Positions 8,110 to 16,742 of a DNA stretch of 36,291 bases are shown here, piece after piece. Source of the DNA: Ovoidimarina sp039190895 (lineage in GTDB: Bacteria > Pseudomonadota > Alphaproteobacteria > Rhodobacterales > Rhodobacteraceae); NCBI GenBank assembly GCA_039190895.1, contig JBCCXY010000019.1, positions 1-36,291 of the forward strand, read 5' to 3'. Numbering within the stretch: the stretch's first letter is position 1; each line of letters begins with the position of its first letter. The notes under the pieces were generated by a model. It was not told where the DNA came from. It made no database searches and worked only from the letters and a program-made list of their open reading frames with translations. Both the position numbers and the translations under genes were made by a program.

Positions 8110-9177
8110 ATGAACGACCGACCGACCCTTCTGGACGAGATGAACGACCGCAGCCGGGAAGTCTTTCGCCGGGTGGTCGAAGGCTATCTCTCGACGGGCG
8201 AACCGGTGGGAAGCCGCACGCTGACCCGAACGATCTCTGAAAAAGTCAGCGCCGCGACGATCCGCAACGTGATGCAGGACCTCGAATATCTCGGCCTCCT
8301 CGACAGCCCCCATGTCTCGGCGGGGCGCATCCCTACCGAACAGGGCCTGCGAATGTTCGTGGACGGCCTTCTGGAAGTCAGCGACCTGAGCGCTGCCGAA
8401 CGCGAAAAGATCGACGCCACCCTCGGTACGGAATCCTCTGAGCCCGCGGATATGTTCGACCGCGTCGGCTCAGCGCTCTCCGGTCTCACGCAAGGCGCGA
8501 GCCTTGTCCTCGCGCCCAAGCATGAAGCCCCAATCAAGCACCTCGAATTCGTCTCCCTCGCCCATGACCGTGCACTCGTGGTGATGGTCTTCGCCGACGG
8601 CCACGTGGAAAACCGCGTATTCACCCCGCCCCCCGGCCAGACGCCATCGTCTATGCGAGAGGCCGCGAACTTCTTCAACGCCCATGCCGAAGGCCGCACC
8701 TTGTCCGAGGTACGCGACACCATCACCACTGAAATCAGCCTCCGCCGCCAGCAGCTTGATTCGCTCGCGCAAGAGATGGTCGAATCCGGCCTCGCGGTCT
8801 GGGAGAACGAAGGCCTCGCGACAGAGCGACTCATTGTCCGGGGCCGCGCAAATCTGATCGACAGCGGCACCAGCGAAGAGGATATCGAACGCATCCGCCA
8901 CCTCTTCGACGACCTTGAACGCAAGCGCGACATCGCCCAGTTTCTGGAACTCGCCGAAGACGGCGAAGGTGTGCGCATTTTTATCGGTTCCGAGAACCGC
9001 CTTTTCTCACTTTCGGGTTCCTCTCTGGTGGTGTCTCCCTATATGAACGCGGATCGAAAAATTGTCGGAGCGGTCGGGGTCATCGGCCCCACGCGGCTGA
9101 ATTATGGCCGGATCGTTCCCATCGTGGATTACACGGCGCAGCTCGTCGGGCGGCTGCTGTCAGGTGCGGAGAAATAG
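8110..9177 (+). CDS. hrcA: Heat-inducible transcription repressor HrcA
   Basis: HrcA represses groESL and related chaperone genes by binding CIRCE, with GroEL acting as co-factor. The 355-aa protein has an N-terminal winged-helix domain (DRSREVFRRVVEGYLSTGEP, then AATIRNVMQDLEYLGLLDSP), followed by the linker HVSAGRIPTEQGLR. A GAF-like dimerisation domain covers the rest, ending with GPTRLNYGRIVPIVDYTA. Residues and length match the family. The stop codon is immediately followed by the grpE ATG. There is no CIRCE element in this window, so its targets are elsewhere. Confidence 0.95.
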   Translation: MNDRPTLLDEMNDRSREVFRRVVEGYLSTGEPVGSRTLTRTISEKVSAATIRNVMQDLEYLGLLDSPHVSAGRIPTEQGLRMFVDGLLEVSDLSAAEREKIDATLGTESSEPADMFDRVGSALSGLTQGASLVLAPKHEAPIKHLEFVSLAHDRALVVMVFADGHVENRVFTPPPGQTPSSMREAANFFNAHAEGRTLSEVRDTITTEISLRRQQLDSLAQEMVESGLAVWENEGLATERLIVRGRANLIDSGTSEEDIERIRHLFDDLERKRDIAQFLELAEDGEGVRIFIGSENRLFSLSGSSLVVSPYMNADRKIVGAVGVIGPTRLNYGRIVPIVDYTAQLVGRLLSGAEK

Positions 9178-9771
9178 ATGGCAGGTAAGGAATTCCAGGA
9201 AGAGGCAGAACAGCAAACCGTGTCCACGGCCGAAGCGCCCACGGGCCCCATCGATGAGGGCCCCGAAGACGACCTGCCCCCCCTTGGTGACGAAGACCTC
9301 GAAGCCGAGTTCGAGGCTCTGCGGGCCGAACGCGACGACATGCGAGACCGCTTCATGCGCGCCCTTGCCGATACCGAGAACCTGCGCAAACGCGCTGACC
9401 GCGACCGCCGCGAGGCGGAACAATACGGTGGCTCAAAACTCGCCCGCGACATGCTGCCGGTCTACGACAACCTGACCCGCGCCCTCGACGCCGTCCCGGA
9501 CGAGCAGAAAGAGACCAACAGCGCCCTTCTAGAAGGCGTGGAACTCACCCTGCGCGAGCTGCTGAATATCTTCAAAAAGCACGGAATAGAGCCGATTATG
9601 CCGGAAGTGGGCGATACGTTCGACCCGCAAGCGCATCAGGCCATGTTCGAAGCCCCCGTCCCCGGGACCAAGGCGGGCGAGATCATTCAAGTCTCCGCCG
9701 CAGGCTTCATGCTCCACGATCGCCTTCTGCGCCCGGCCCAGGTCGGGGTCAGTTCCAACACCTCAGGGTGA
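9178..9771 (+). CDS. grpE: Nucleotide exchange factor GrpE
   Basis: GrpE is the ADP/ATP exchange factor of the DnaK chaperone. The 197-aa protein has an acidic, disordered N-terminus (about 1-40), a long coiled coil (EAEFEALRAERDDMRDRFMR, then ALADTENLRKRADRDR), and the C-terminal beta domain with the signature GDTFDPQAHQAM and a closing LLRPAQVGVS. It begins directly after the hrcA stop, and GGAG in the last hrcA codons lies 6 nt upstream of ATG, implying coupling. dnaK is not adjacent. Confidence 0.96.
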   Translation: MAGKEFQEEAEQQTVSTAEAPTGPIDEGPEDDLPPLGDEDLEAEFEALRAERDDMRDRFMRALADTENLRKRADRDRREAEQYGGSKLARDMLPVYDNLTRALDAVPDEQKETNSALLEGVELTLRELLNIFKKHGIEPIMPEVGDTFDPQAHQAMFEAPVPGTKAGEIIQVSAAGFMLHDRLLRPAQVGVSSNTSG

Positions 9772-9786
9772 TGAAAGTCGGGGGTT

Positions 9787-9813
9787 TCGACATGCTGGCG
9801 CCCACGCTATACT
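9787..9813 (+). promoter_or_regulatory. Candidate promoter for the IalB-family gene
   Basis: TCGACA (9787-9792) resembles a -35 box and TATACT (9808-9813) is a good -10 box; the 15-bp spacer is short. It lies between grpE and the next gene, which starts at 9890, giving a leader of about 70 nt. Prediction from consensus only. Confidence 0.4.
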
Positions 9814-9889
9814 ACTCGGATGGTGTATGTGGGGCGCAAGACCTCAGCCGGCACCATGGGGCACCAGGCAGTACAGGGCAACGACCACT

Positions 9890-10426
9890 ATGAGAAATCC
9901 CATCTGGACAGGCGTTCTGGCCGCAACCCTGATTGCCGGGGCGCAAATCGCCGTCGCGCAGGAACAGGAAGAAAGCTCGAACCGCGTCGCGGCAAAGACC
10001 GATTGGTCGGTCTTCGTTGAAGATGATCCGAAAGAATGCTGGGGCGTCTCCGCGCCGAAGGAAACGGTGAACACCAAGGATGGCCGCGTCGTTGCGGTGC
10101 GCCGGGGTGACATCCTTCTGTTCGTGACATTCCGCCCTGGCGATTCCGTTGCAGGCGAAGTGTCCTTCACCGGCGGCTACCCTTTCGCCGACGGATCCAC
10201 TGTGTCGCTCCAGATTGGCGATGCCAGTTACGAGCTCTTCACAGAGGGCGAATGGGCCTGGCCCGCGACGACCGGGGATGACGCAAAGATCACTACGTCG
10301 CTCAAACGTGGCGCGGAAGCCATCCTAACAGGCCGTTCCGCACGTGGAACAGTCACCAAGGATACGTTCTCCCTTCTAGGCTTTACCGCAGCCCTGGAAG
10401 AAGCCGAGACACGCTGCGCAAGCTAA
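9890..10426 (+). CDS. Exported IalB-family protein (invasion-associated locus B domain)
   Basis: The 178-aa product starts with a clear signal peptide, MRNPIWTGVLAATLIAGAQ, with cleavage likely after AVA. The mature part has the IalB-family pattern WSVFVEDDPKECWGVSAP and ends with a conserved Cys (ETRCAS), which may pair with the Cys in KECWG. IalB was named in Bartonella, but relatives are common in free-living alphaproteobacteria and their biochemical role is unknown. ATG 9890 is chosen over 9827 because it places the signal peptide at the N-terminus. It stands alone between grpE and rlmN; no partner is obvious. Confidence 0.8.
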   Translation: MRNPIWTGVLAATLIAGAQIAVAQEQEESSNRVAAKTDWSVFVEDDPKECWGVSAPKETVNTKDGRVVAVRRGDILLFVTFRPGDSVAGEVSFTGGYPFADGSTVSLQIGDASYELFTEGEWAWPATTGDDAKITTSLKRGAEAILTGRSARGTVTKDTFSLLGFTAALEEAETRCAS

Positions 10427-10459
10427 ACCCCTCGCAGAACCGGGGTCTCTGCCTTATAT

Positions 10460-10477
10460 GGGCGGTTTGAACCGCCC
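10460..10477 (+). promoter_or_regulatory. Perfect 8-bp hairpin just upstream of rlmN
   Basis: GGGCGGTT and AACCGCCC are perfect complements separated by two bases, 11 nt before the rlmN ATG. There is no U-tract, so a leader structure or operator is as likely as a terminator of the preceding gene. A weaker ACCCC/GGGGT pairing lies just upstream, at about 10427-10446. Confidence 0.4.
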
Positions 10478-10488
10478 AAGGCGAAGCC

Positions 10489-11676
10489 ATGACCAGCACG
10501 ACGCCAATCACGCAAGATGTCCTGACGATCCCCCGTAAACTGCCCGAGGGGCCTGTGAACCTCGTCGGCCTCACACGCGACGGACTGCGGCAAGCGCTGA
10601 TTGCCGCCGGGACGCCGGAGAAACAGGCCAAGATGCGCACGGGTCAGATCTGGCAATGGATTTATCAAAAGGGCGTCCGCAATTTCGACGCGATGACGAA
10701 CCTCGCCAAGGCGTATCGCGCGCAATTGGCCGAACGCTTCATCATCGACATCCCCGAGGTCGTCTCTCGCCAGATCTCGGACGATGGCACCCGGAAGTAC
10801 CTTGTACGCATCGCCGGCGGGCACGAGGTTGAAACCGTCTACATCCCTGAAGAGGGCCGCGGCACCTTGTGCATCTCGTCGCAAGTCGGCTGCACGCTCA
10901 CCTGCTCCTTCTGCCACACGGGCACGCAAAAGCTCGTCCGAAATCTGACCGCAGGGGAAATCGTCGGGCAGATCATGCTCGCCCGCGACGATCTTGGCGA
11001 ATGGCCTGAGCCCGGACGCAACCCGAAGGACGAAACCCGCCTTCTGTCGAACATCGTGCTCATGGGCATGGGCGAACCGCTTTACAATTTCGACGCCGTT
11101 CGGGACGCGATGCGGATCGCGATGGATGGGGAAGGCATCTCGCTCTCCCGCCGCCGGATCACGCTGTCCACCTCCGGGGTCGTGCCCGAGATTGCCCGCT
11201 GCGCCGAACAGATCGGCTGCCTCCTTGCCGTGTCGTTCCACGCAACCACTGATGATGTGCGCAACACCCTCGTCCCGATCAACAGGAAGTGGAACATCAC
11301 GGAACTGCTCGACGCGCTGCGTGCCTACCCGCGCCTGTCAAATTCAGAGCGCATCACCTTCGAGTACGTCATGCTGAAAGACGTCAACGACAGCGACGAA
11401 GACGCCCGTCGCCTCGTCAAACTGATCTCGGGCATCCCCGCGAAGATCAACCTGATCCCGTTCAACGAATGGCCCGGCGCCCCCTACCAGCGCTCGAATT
11501 GGACACGCATTCGCAAGTTCGCCGACATCGTGCACAAGGCAGGCTACGCCTCCCCGATCCGCACCCCGCGCGGCGAAGACATCATGGCCGCCTGCGGCCA
11601 GCTCAAATCCGCCACGGAACGCGCCCGGAAATCCCGCGCCCAGATTGCGAAAGACGCCGGACTCCAGGCGAACTAG
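10489..11676 (+). CDS. rlmN: Dual-specificity RNA methyltransferase RlmN (23S A2503 / tRNA A37 C2)
   Basis: RlmN is a radical SAM enzyme that methylates C2 of A2503 in 23S rRNA and A37 in some tRNAs. Its 395 aa include the cluster motif CxxxCxxC at C135, C139 and C142 (CTLTCSFC). They also include GTLCISSQVGC upstream, the GMGEPLYNFD signature, and the C-terminal ACGQL holding the methyl-carrying Cys. No Cfr-type features were noticed. It starts 62 nt after the IalB gene and is probably separately controlled. A GC stem lies 20 nt past its stop. Confidence 0.95.
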   Translation: MTSTTPITQDVLTIPRKLPEGPVNLVGLTRDGLRQALIAAGTPEKQAKMRTGQIWQWIYQKGVRNFDAMTNLAKAYRAQLAERFIIDIPEVVSRQISDDGTRKYLVRIAGGHEVETVYIPEEGRGTLCISSQVGCTLTCSFCHTGTQKLVRNLTAGEIVGQIMLARDDLGEWPEPGRNPKDETRLLSNIVLMGMGEPLYNFDAVRDAMRIAMDGEGISLSRRRITLSTSGVVPEIARCAEQIGCLLAVSFHATTDDVRNTLVPINRKWNITELLDALRAYPRLSNSERITFEYVMLKDVNDSDEDARRLVKLISGIPAKINLIPFNEWPGAPYQRSNWTRIRKFADIVHKAGYASPIRTPRGEDIMAACGQLKSATERARKSRAQIAKDAGLQAN

Positions 11677-11696
11677 CCGGACAATCTGTGGCAATC

Positions 11697-11714
11697 CCGC
11701 CGCTCACCCGGCGG
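11697..11714 (+). terminator. Possible terminator hairpin after rlmN
   Basis: CCGCCG pairs with CGGCGG across a 6-nt loop, followed by a moderately T-rich stretch (CATTTCAGCGATTCTTTA) rather than a clean T-run. It begins 21 nt after the rlmN stop. A factor-independent terminator is plausible but not strong. Confidence 0.35.
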
Positions 11715-11758
11715 CGCATTTCAGCGATTCTTTACCGTTGCGGCCTAGACCGACACAC

Positions 11759-11785
11759 TGGCGCCATAAAAGAAAAACGGCGCCA
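11759..11785 (+). repeat. Inverted repeat with A-rich loop between rlmN and the small ORF
   Basis: TGGCGCC and GGCGCCA form a perfect 7-bp stem around a 13-nt A-rich loop (ATAAAAGAAAAAC). It lies 27 nt before the small ORF at 11812, in its likely 5' leader. It could be an operator or a leader hairpin. Confidence 0.4.
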
Positions 11786-11811
11786 GGCAGCGTCACGTGA
11801 GGCAAACAGCA

Positions 11812-11964
11812 ATGAGACCTTCCGGCCAAGCCGAGGACCGCATTCGGTCGGGCCTCGCCAGACTGATCCGTCGCGAACGTGAAACAACGCGGCCTTCGCC
11901 CAAGCTCTTGCGCCAACCGCGCAAGTCTGCGCGCGAGCCCTATGCCAACGACCGGCCTTCCTAG
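11812..11964 (+). CDS. Candidate small basic protein of 50 aa, unknown function
   Basis: An ATG ORF of 50 codons encodes MRPSGQAEDRIRSGLARLIR and continues with many Arg, Lys and Pro residues, ending DRPS. A Shine-Dalgarno-like GAGG sits 10 nt upstream, and the ORF fills the space between rlmN and the convergent LOG gene, ending 1 nt before it. A hairpin precedes it. There is no recognisable domain, signal peptide or membrane segment. Codon use is GC-rich like the neighbours. It could be a real small nucleic-acid-binding or ribosome-associated protein, or a chance ORF. Confidence 0.4.
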   Translation: MRPSGQAEDRIRSGLARLIRRERETTRPSPKLLRQPRKSAREPYANDRPS

Positions 11965-11965
11965 C

Positions 11966-12811
11966 TCAGCGCCCTGGGATGGCCGCTCGTTTCGTCCCGG
12001 CACCCGTCCACGCGTCAATCGCCTGAACCGCCTCGTCCGCTGTTTCGACGAAGCGGAAGAGGTTAAGGTCCTCATCTGAAATCGTGCCGGCATCCGACAG
12101 CGCATCCCAGTTGACGATCCGCTGCCAGAACGCGCGCCCGAACAGCAGGATCGGCACTTGCTCCATCCGCCCGGTCTGCACCAGCGTCAGCGTCTCAAAC
12201 AGTTCATCCAGCGTCCCGAAGCCGCCCGGAAACACCGCAATCGCCCGTGCCCGCATCAGAAAATGCATCTTCCGGATCGCAAAATAGTGGAAGTTGAAGC
12301 AAAGCTCCGGCGTGACATATGCGTTCGGCGCCTGCTCATGCGGCAGCACGATGTTCAGGCCAATAGACACCCCGCCCGCGTCCTCGGCCCCGCGATTGCC
12401 CGCCTCCATCACGCCGGGACCGCCTCCGGTCACGACGACCTCCTCGCGATTGCCCGACGCAACGCTCCGCTCAGTCATCATCCGTGCGAAACGGCGCGCC
12501 TCGTCATAGTAGGTGCTGAGCCCCGCCAGTGTCGCTGTCCGCGCCTCATCCCGCTTCGCCGGTTCCGGGATACGCGCGCCGCCGAACAGCACGATGGTCG
12601 AGGTGATCCCGGCCTCGGTCTGCAGGATCTCGGGCTTCAGCAACTCAAGCTGAAGCCGCACGGGTCGCAGGTCCTCACGGCACAAAAAGTCGTCATCGTT
12701 GAATGCCAGCCGATAGGCCGGCGCCCGTGTCTGGGCGGTGTCCGGCGCGGTCTTGCTGGATTCGATGTCCTGATGGGCGTCCCGGAACGGGCTGGGTCTG
12801 TCGTCTTTCAT
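11966..12811 (-). CDS. LOG-family protein (TIGR00730, cytokinin riboside monophosphate phosphoribohydrolase-like)
   Basis: LOG-family enzymes cleave nucleoside 5'-monophosphates into base and ribose 5-phosphate; the plant-type members activate cytokinins, while bacterial roles are often housekeeping. The 281-aa protein has GGGPGVMEA (129-137), an RK pair at 180-181 and the hallmark PGGFGTLDE (195-203). An N-terminal extension of about 65 residues precedes the core, as in the longer type II LOG proteins. ATG 12811 is preferred over far-upstream starts because GGGAGAGAAG immediately precedes it and the longer frame runs antisense through dapD. It is divergent from dapD with an 87-bp spacer. Confidence 0.85.
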   Translation of the reverse strand: MKDDRPSPFRDAHQDIESSKTAPDTAQTRAPAYRLAFNDDDFLCREDLRPVRLQLELLKPEILQTEAGITSTIVLFGGARIPEPAKRDEARTATLAGLSTYYDEARRFARMMTERSVASGNREEVVVTGGGPGVMEAGNRGAEDAGGVSIGLNIVLPHEQAPNAYVTPELCFNFHYFAIRKMHFLMRARAIAVFPGGFGTLDELFETLTLVQTGRMEQVPILLFGRAFWQRIVNWDALSDAGTISDEDLNLFRFVETADEAVQAIDAWTGAGTKRAAIPGR

Positions 12812-12898
12812 CTTCTCTCCCGGCCATCGTTGCGTGGCCCGTAGCAACGGACTATAGGCCAGCGCCAACAGGAACCAGCCCAGAAAATCGGAGAAATC

Positions 12899-13726
<828 letters not shown>

Positions 13727-13761
13727 GCCCGCACCGGCGCCACAATCTAGTGCGGTTCTGT

Positions 13762-13780
13762 GGCGAAGGTCGCCTTCGCC
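13762..13780 (+). terminator. Perfect 8-bp GC hairpin after dapD
   Basis: GGCGAAGG, loop TCG, CCTTCGCC form a perfect stem 36 nt past the dapD stop. No T-tract follows, so it may stabilise the dapD mRNA 3' end or assist Rho-dependent termination rather than terminate intrinsically. Confidence 0.4.
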
Positions 13781-13883
13781 TCGTCCAAAGGCCCGGTTGG
13801 CAGGGACAGACCGTTTCCGCCTGAGCACCAACCTGCCGGGGTGTCGCCGTTAAGGCGGCAGAAACCATTGATCAAAGAGGGGG

Positions 13884-14624
13884 ATGATCACACCCCCTTG
13901 TCAGGTCGCTTTCCGCACCCTGCAGACCATATGCGACCTTCGGGCCGTGGCGCGCCAGACGCCCCCCCGCGTGGCCCAGCGCCTCGCCGCCGGCACCGAC
14001 GGGCTTGCCACGCCCGAAAGCGTCGCCCACCTGATCCATCGGCACGGCTGCCGGCTGACAACCCGGGCACATATCGCGATGCATCCCGGCCTCGTCGTTG
14101 CGGCCACCCTGCCCGGGGATGACCCCGAGGCGTTTCAGGCCGCCACTGCTATCCTCCTTGCCGACCGATTGCAATCCGGCCGTGGCACCGATGACCTGTT
14201 CTGGCACTGGGACGGGTTCCACGACGCCTATGACGCGCTCGACCCCGCCGCCCGTGCCGCCATCCTGCAAGGCTATGCCCAGGGCACCCGCGACGGCTTC
14301 ATCCCCCTGCTGGATCCACCCAAAGGCCAGCACCTCGCCACACGCCCCGAAGCCGAGGTCGAAGTCAACCTTTCGACCATCCAGGGCCCTCTCACCGGTG
14401 CCTCGCAGCAAATAACCGCCGCACTGCACGATCCATCAGCGATGGCGCCCGCGTCCAAGGCCTGGGAAGACCTCAACGAAACCGTGATCCCCGCTGCCGG
14501 CCCCGATGCCCTCGCCCTTATCACAGGGTTCCGCCATCTGTTCGAGACGCGCCCTGCGTTCGAACCGTTCCCGGGCACCCTGTTTGACCTTGCAGACGCG
14601 CGGCGTCCCGTCATTCCCACCTGA
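13884..14624 (+). CDS. Conserved-looking hypothetical protein between dapD and dapE (246 aa)
   Basis: I do not recognise this family. The ATG is preceded by a strong AGAGGGGG, and the frame is open for 246 codons with typical high-GC third positions, so it is a real gene. The protein has no signal peptide or membrane segment and should be cytoplasmic. Visible features are a Thr/Ala-rich N-terminal half, the aromatic motif DDLFWHWDGFHDAYDALDP at about residues 105-123, and a C-terminal FRHLFETRPAF segment. It sits between dapD and dapE on the same strand, which suggests co-expression with lysine/peptidoglycan precursor synthesis, but no enzyme activity can be assigned. Confidence 0.75.
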   Translation: MITPPCQVAFRTLQTICDLRAVARQTPPRVAQRLAAGTDGLATPESVAHLIHRHGCRLTTRAHIAMHPGLVVAATLPGDDPEAFQAATAILLADRLQSGRGTDDLFWHWDGFHDAYDALDPAARAAILQGYAQGTRDGFIPLLDPPKGQHLATRPEAEVEVNLSTIQGPLTGASQQITAALHDPSAMAPASKAWEDLNETVIPAAGPDALALITGFRHLFETRPAFEPFPGTLFDLADARRPVIPT

Positions 14625-14665
14625 CAACGCTTGCACCACCTCCCCGTCTCTGCGACGTCCGGCCC

Positions 14666-14980
14666 ATGGCAAAGTCCCGCGACGTGTACACCCTGCTGGT
14701 CGAAGTTGGCCGAAAAGCCGAGGACGGCCTCCCCGACGGCAGCACCGGCGCGGCGCTGTTATGTTACGCCTCCGCCGTCGACGAGGCCGAAGCCGTCCGC
14801 GAAACCGTCGCCGTCCTGAAAACCGCCGGCCTCGCGCCCCTCGACGTCACCGGCTACGGCACGCCCGAAGAACGCCGCGTCAACGGGCCCGACGTCTCGG
14901 ACGAAGAAGAACCCCTGATGGCCCAGGCGATGGAGCAAAACGCCGTCATCGTAGCGGAAGTGACGACCTTCACAGACTGA
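14666..14980 (+). CDS. Small hypothetical protein between dapD and dapE (104 aa)
   Basis: The frame encodes MAKSRDVYTLLVEVGRKAED and continues to a Glu/Asp-rich end with the closing segment AVIVAEVTTFTD. Predicted content is mixed alpha/beta (VYTLLVEVG strand, EAEAVRETVAVLK helix, PLDVTGYGT strand), compatible with a small ferredoxin-like fold. That is inference. It is soluble and cytoplasmic, with no metal-binding cluster seen. It starts 41 nt after the previous gene and ends 45 nt before dapE, so it belongs to the same transcription unit. I recall similar small proteins at this position in Rhodobacteraceae, but no function is known to me. Confidence 0.72.
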   Translation: MAKSRDVYTLLVEVGRKAEDGLPDGSTGAALLCYASAVDEAEAVRETVAVLKTAGLAPLDVTGYGTPEERRVNGPDVSDEEEPLMAQAMEQNAVIVAEVTTFTD

Positions 14981-15025
14981 CCCTGCTCTGGCCTTCCCCG
15001 CGGCAAAGCCGTATCGCTACCCGCC

Positions 15026-16168
15026 ATGCCCGAGACCGACGTCGTAGACCTCACCCGCCGCCTCATCCGTTGCCCCAGCGTGACGCCCGAAGAAGGCGGC
15101 GCCCTCACATTACTGTCCGGCATCCTCACCGAGGGTGGCTTCACCTGCCACCGCGCCGACCGGGGCGGGATCGCCAACCTCTATGCCCGCTGGGGCAAGC
15201 GCGGCCACGCGAAGACCTTCGGGTTCAATGGCCACACCGATGTCGTACCCACCGGGGACCCGGCGCTCTGGGCCTCGGACCCGTTCGCGGCTGAAATCCG
15301 CGAGGGCAAGCTCTGGGGTCGCGGCGCCGCTGACATGAAATCCGCCGTTGCCGCCTTCACCGCCGCCGCCATCGACTTTGCCAGGACCAGACCAGACGGC
15401 GCCATCGTCCTCGCCATCACCGGCGACGAAGAGGGCGACGGCGTCGATGGTACGGCGGCGATCCTCGACTGGATGACTGAGAACAAGGAGGCGCTTTCGG
15501 TCTGCCTCGTCGGCGAACCCACCTGCCCCGAGCATCTTGGCGACACGATCAAGATCGGCCGCCGCGGTTCCATGACGACGCACATCACCGCGACCGGCGC
15601 GCAAGGCCACGTCGCCTACCCGCATCGCGCCCGCAACCCGGTCCACGCCATGGCCACGCTCATGGCGCGCCTCTCGGCCGCGACGCTCGACAAGGGCACC
15701 GCGCATTTCGATGCCTCGTCGCTCCAGATCACGTCCATCGACACGGGCAACCCTGCCTCCAACGTGATTCCCGCGCAGACCCGCGCCACCTTCAACATCC
15801 GCTTCAATGACAGCCACACCTCCGAAAGCCTGATCGGCTGGATCAAGCATCAGGCCTCGCTGGTTCAGGCTGACACCGGCGTCACCTTCGACATCGACAC
15901 CCGCGTCTCGGGCGAAAGCTTCGTCACCGAACCGGGGCCGCTTTCAACCCTCGTCTCGAACGCTGTCGCCAAGGAGACCGGGGTCACGCCCAAGCTCTCC
16001 ACCACCGGCGGGACCTCGGACGCGCGCTTCATCAAAGACCACTGCCCGGTGGTAGAATTCGGTCTCGTCGGAAAGACCATGCACCAGGTCGACGAACACG
16101 TTGCCGTCGCTGATATCATCGCGCTCAAGCGGATCTACACGACCATACTTAGAGACTATTTCGCCTGA
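15026..16168 (+). CDS. dapE: Succinyl-diaminopimelate desuccinylase DapE
   Basis: DapE removes succinate from N-succinyl-L,L-diaminopimelate, giving L,L-DAP for lysine and peptidoglycan. It is an M20-type di-zinc hydrolase of 380 aa. The metal-site motifs are visible: GFNGHTDVVP (first His/Asp), WGRGAADMKS, TGDEEGDG with the catalytic Glu pair, and a C-terminal GLVGKTMHQVDEHV with the last His. The dimerisation domain lies at about 178-290. The start lacks a strong ribosome binding site, consistent with coupling to the upstream small gene. A DUF2064 gene follows after 2 nt. Confidence 0.96.
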   Translation: MPETDVVDLTRRLIRCPSVTPEEGGALTLLSGILTEGGFTCHRADRGGIANLYARWGKRGHAKTFGFNGHTDVVPTGDPALWASDPFAAEIREGKLWGRGAADMKSAVAAFTAAAIDFARTRPDGAIVLAITGDEEGDGVDGTAAILDWMTENKEALSVCLVGEPTCPEHLGDTIKIGRRGSMTTHITATGAQGHVAYPHRARNPVHAMATLMARLSAATLDKGTAHFDASSLQITSIDTGNPASNVIPAQTRATFNIRFNDSHTSESLIGWIKHQASLVQADTGVTFDIDTRVSGESFVTEPGPLSTLVSNAVAKETGVTPKLSTTGGTSDARFIKDHCPVVEFGLVGKTMHQVDEHVAVADIIALKRIYTTILRDYFA

Positions 16169-16170
16169 AA

Positions 16171-16734
16171 ATGCGCCCCACGGTCCTTGTCATGGTCAAA
16201 GAGGCCCGCGCTGGCCGGGTCAAAACACGCCTAGGGCGCGAGATCGGGATGACCCGCGCCGCTTGGTGGTACCGCCATCAAACCGCCCGTCTCCTGCGGC
16301 GCCTGAGCGACCCGCGCTGGCGTGTCGTTCTCGCCGTATCCCCTGACACCTCACGCAACTGGCCGCCCCTGCCGCGCGTCCCGCAAGGGCGCGGAGATCT
16401 GGGCGACCGCATGGACCGCCTTCTGCGATCCGCCCCGCCCGCGCCCGTGGTGCTGATCGGCTCCGACATCCCTGGCGTCGATCGAACCGCCATTGCGGGC
16501 GCCTTAACCGCACTGAGGGGACATGACGCCGTGATCGGCCCCGCACTCGACGGCGGCTACTGGCTTATCGGCGTCCGCGCCCCGCACCACTTGCCAAAAC
16601 GCGCCTTCGATGGCGTCCGCTGGTCCGGGCCCCACGCCCACGCCGACACCTTGGCGGGGCTAAAGGGCCTGAAACTCGCCTATGCCGCAACCCACGCAGA
16701 CGTCGACGCCGCCGCAGACCTACAATCCGCATGA
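16171..16734 (+). CDS. DUF2064 / TIGR04282-type glycosyltransferase-like protein
   Basis: This 187-aa protein matches the DUF2064 family, distant relatives of nucleotidyl- and glycosyltransferases with a GT-A-like fold. Signatures seen are the N-terminal VLVMVKEARAGRVKTRLGRE (nucleotide loop with KTRL), LIGSDIPGV in the middle (metal-binding Asp of an SDxP motif), and GPALDGGYWLIG. Substrate and product are unknown. It starts 2 nt after dapE with no clear ribosome binding site, so it is translationally coupled to it; no functional link to DAP synthesis is obvious. It is about 20 residues shorter than many relatives. Confidence 0.78.
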   Translation: MRPTVLVMVKEARAGRVKTRLGREIGMTRAAWWYRHQTARLLRRLSDPRWRVVLAVSPDTSRNWPPLPRVPQGRGDLGDRMDRLLRSAPPAPVVLIGSDIPGVDRTAIAGALTALRGHDAVIGPALDGGYWLIGVRAPHHLPKRAFDGVRWSGPHAHADTLAGLKGLKLAYAATHADVDAAADLQSA

Positions 16735-16742
16735 CGCGCCCC

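Noticed and set aside
7992..8111. 40-residue N-terminal extension of RNase PH
   Set aside because: It lacks similarity to the family and would cross the hrcA start; ATG 7991 has a good ribosome binding site.
10336..10351. CACGTGGAACA stretch resembling a third parS
   Set aside because: Only the right half matches; the left half has several mismatches and an extra base, and it lies in the coding region of the IalB-family gene.
11789..11804. TCACGTGA core upstream of the small ORF, possible parS
   Set aside because: The 8-bp core matches but the outer bases differ at about six positions from the parS consensus, far weaker than the sites at 1400 and 3305.
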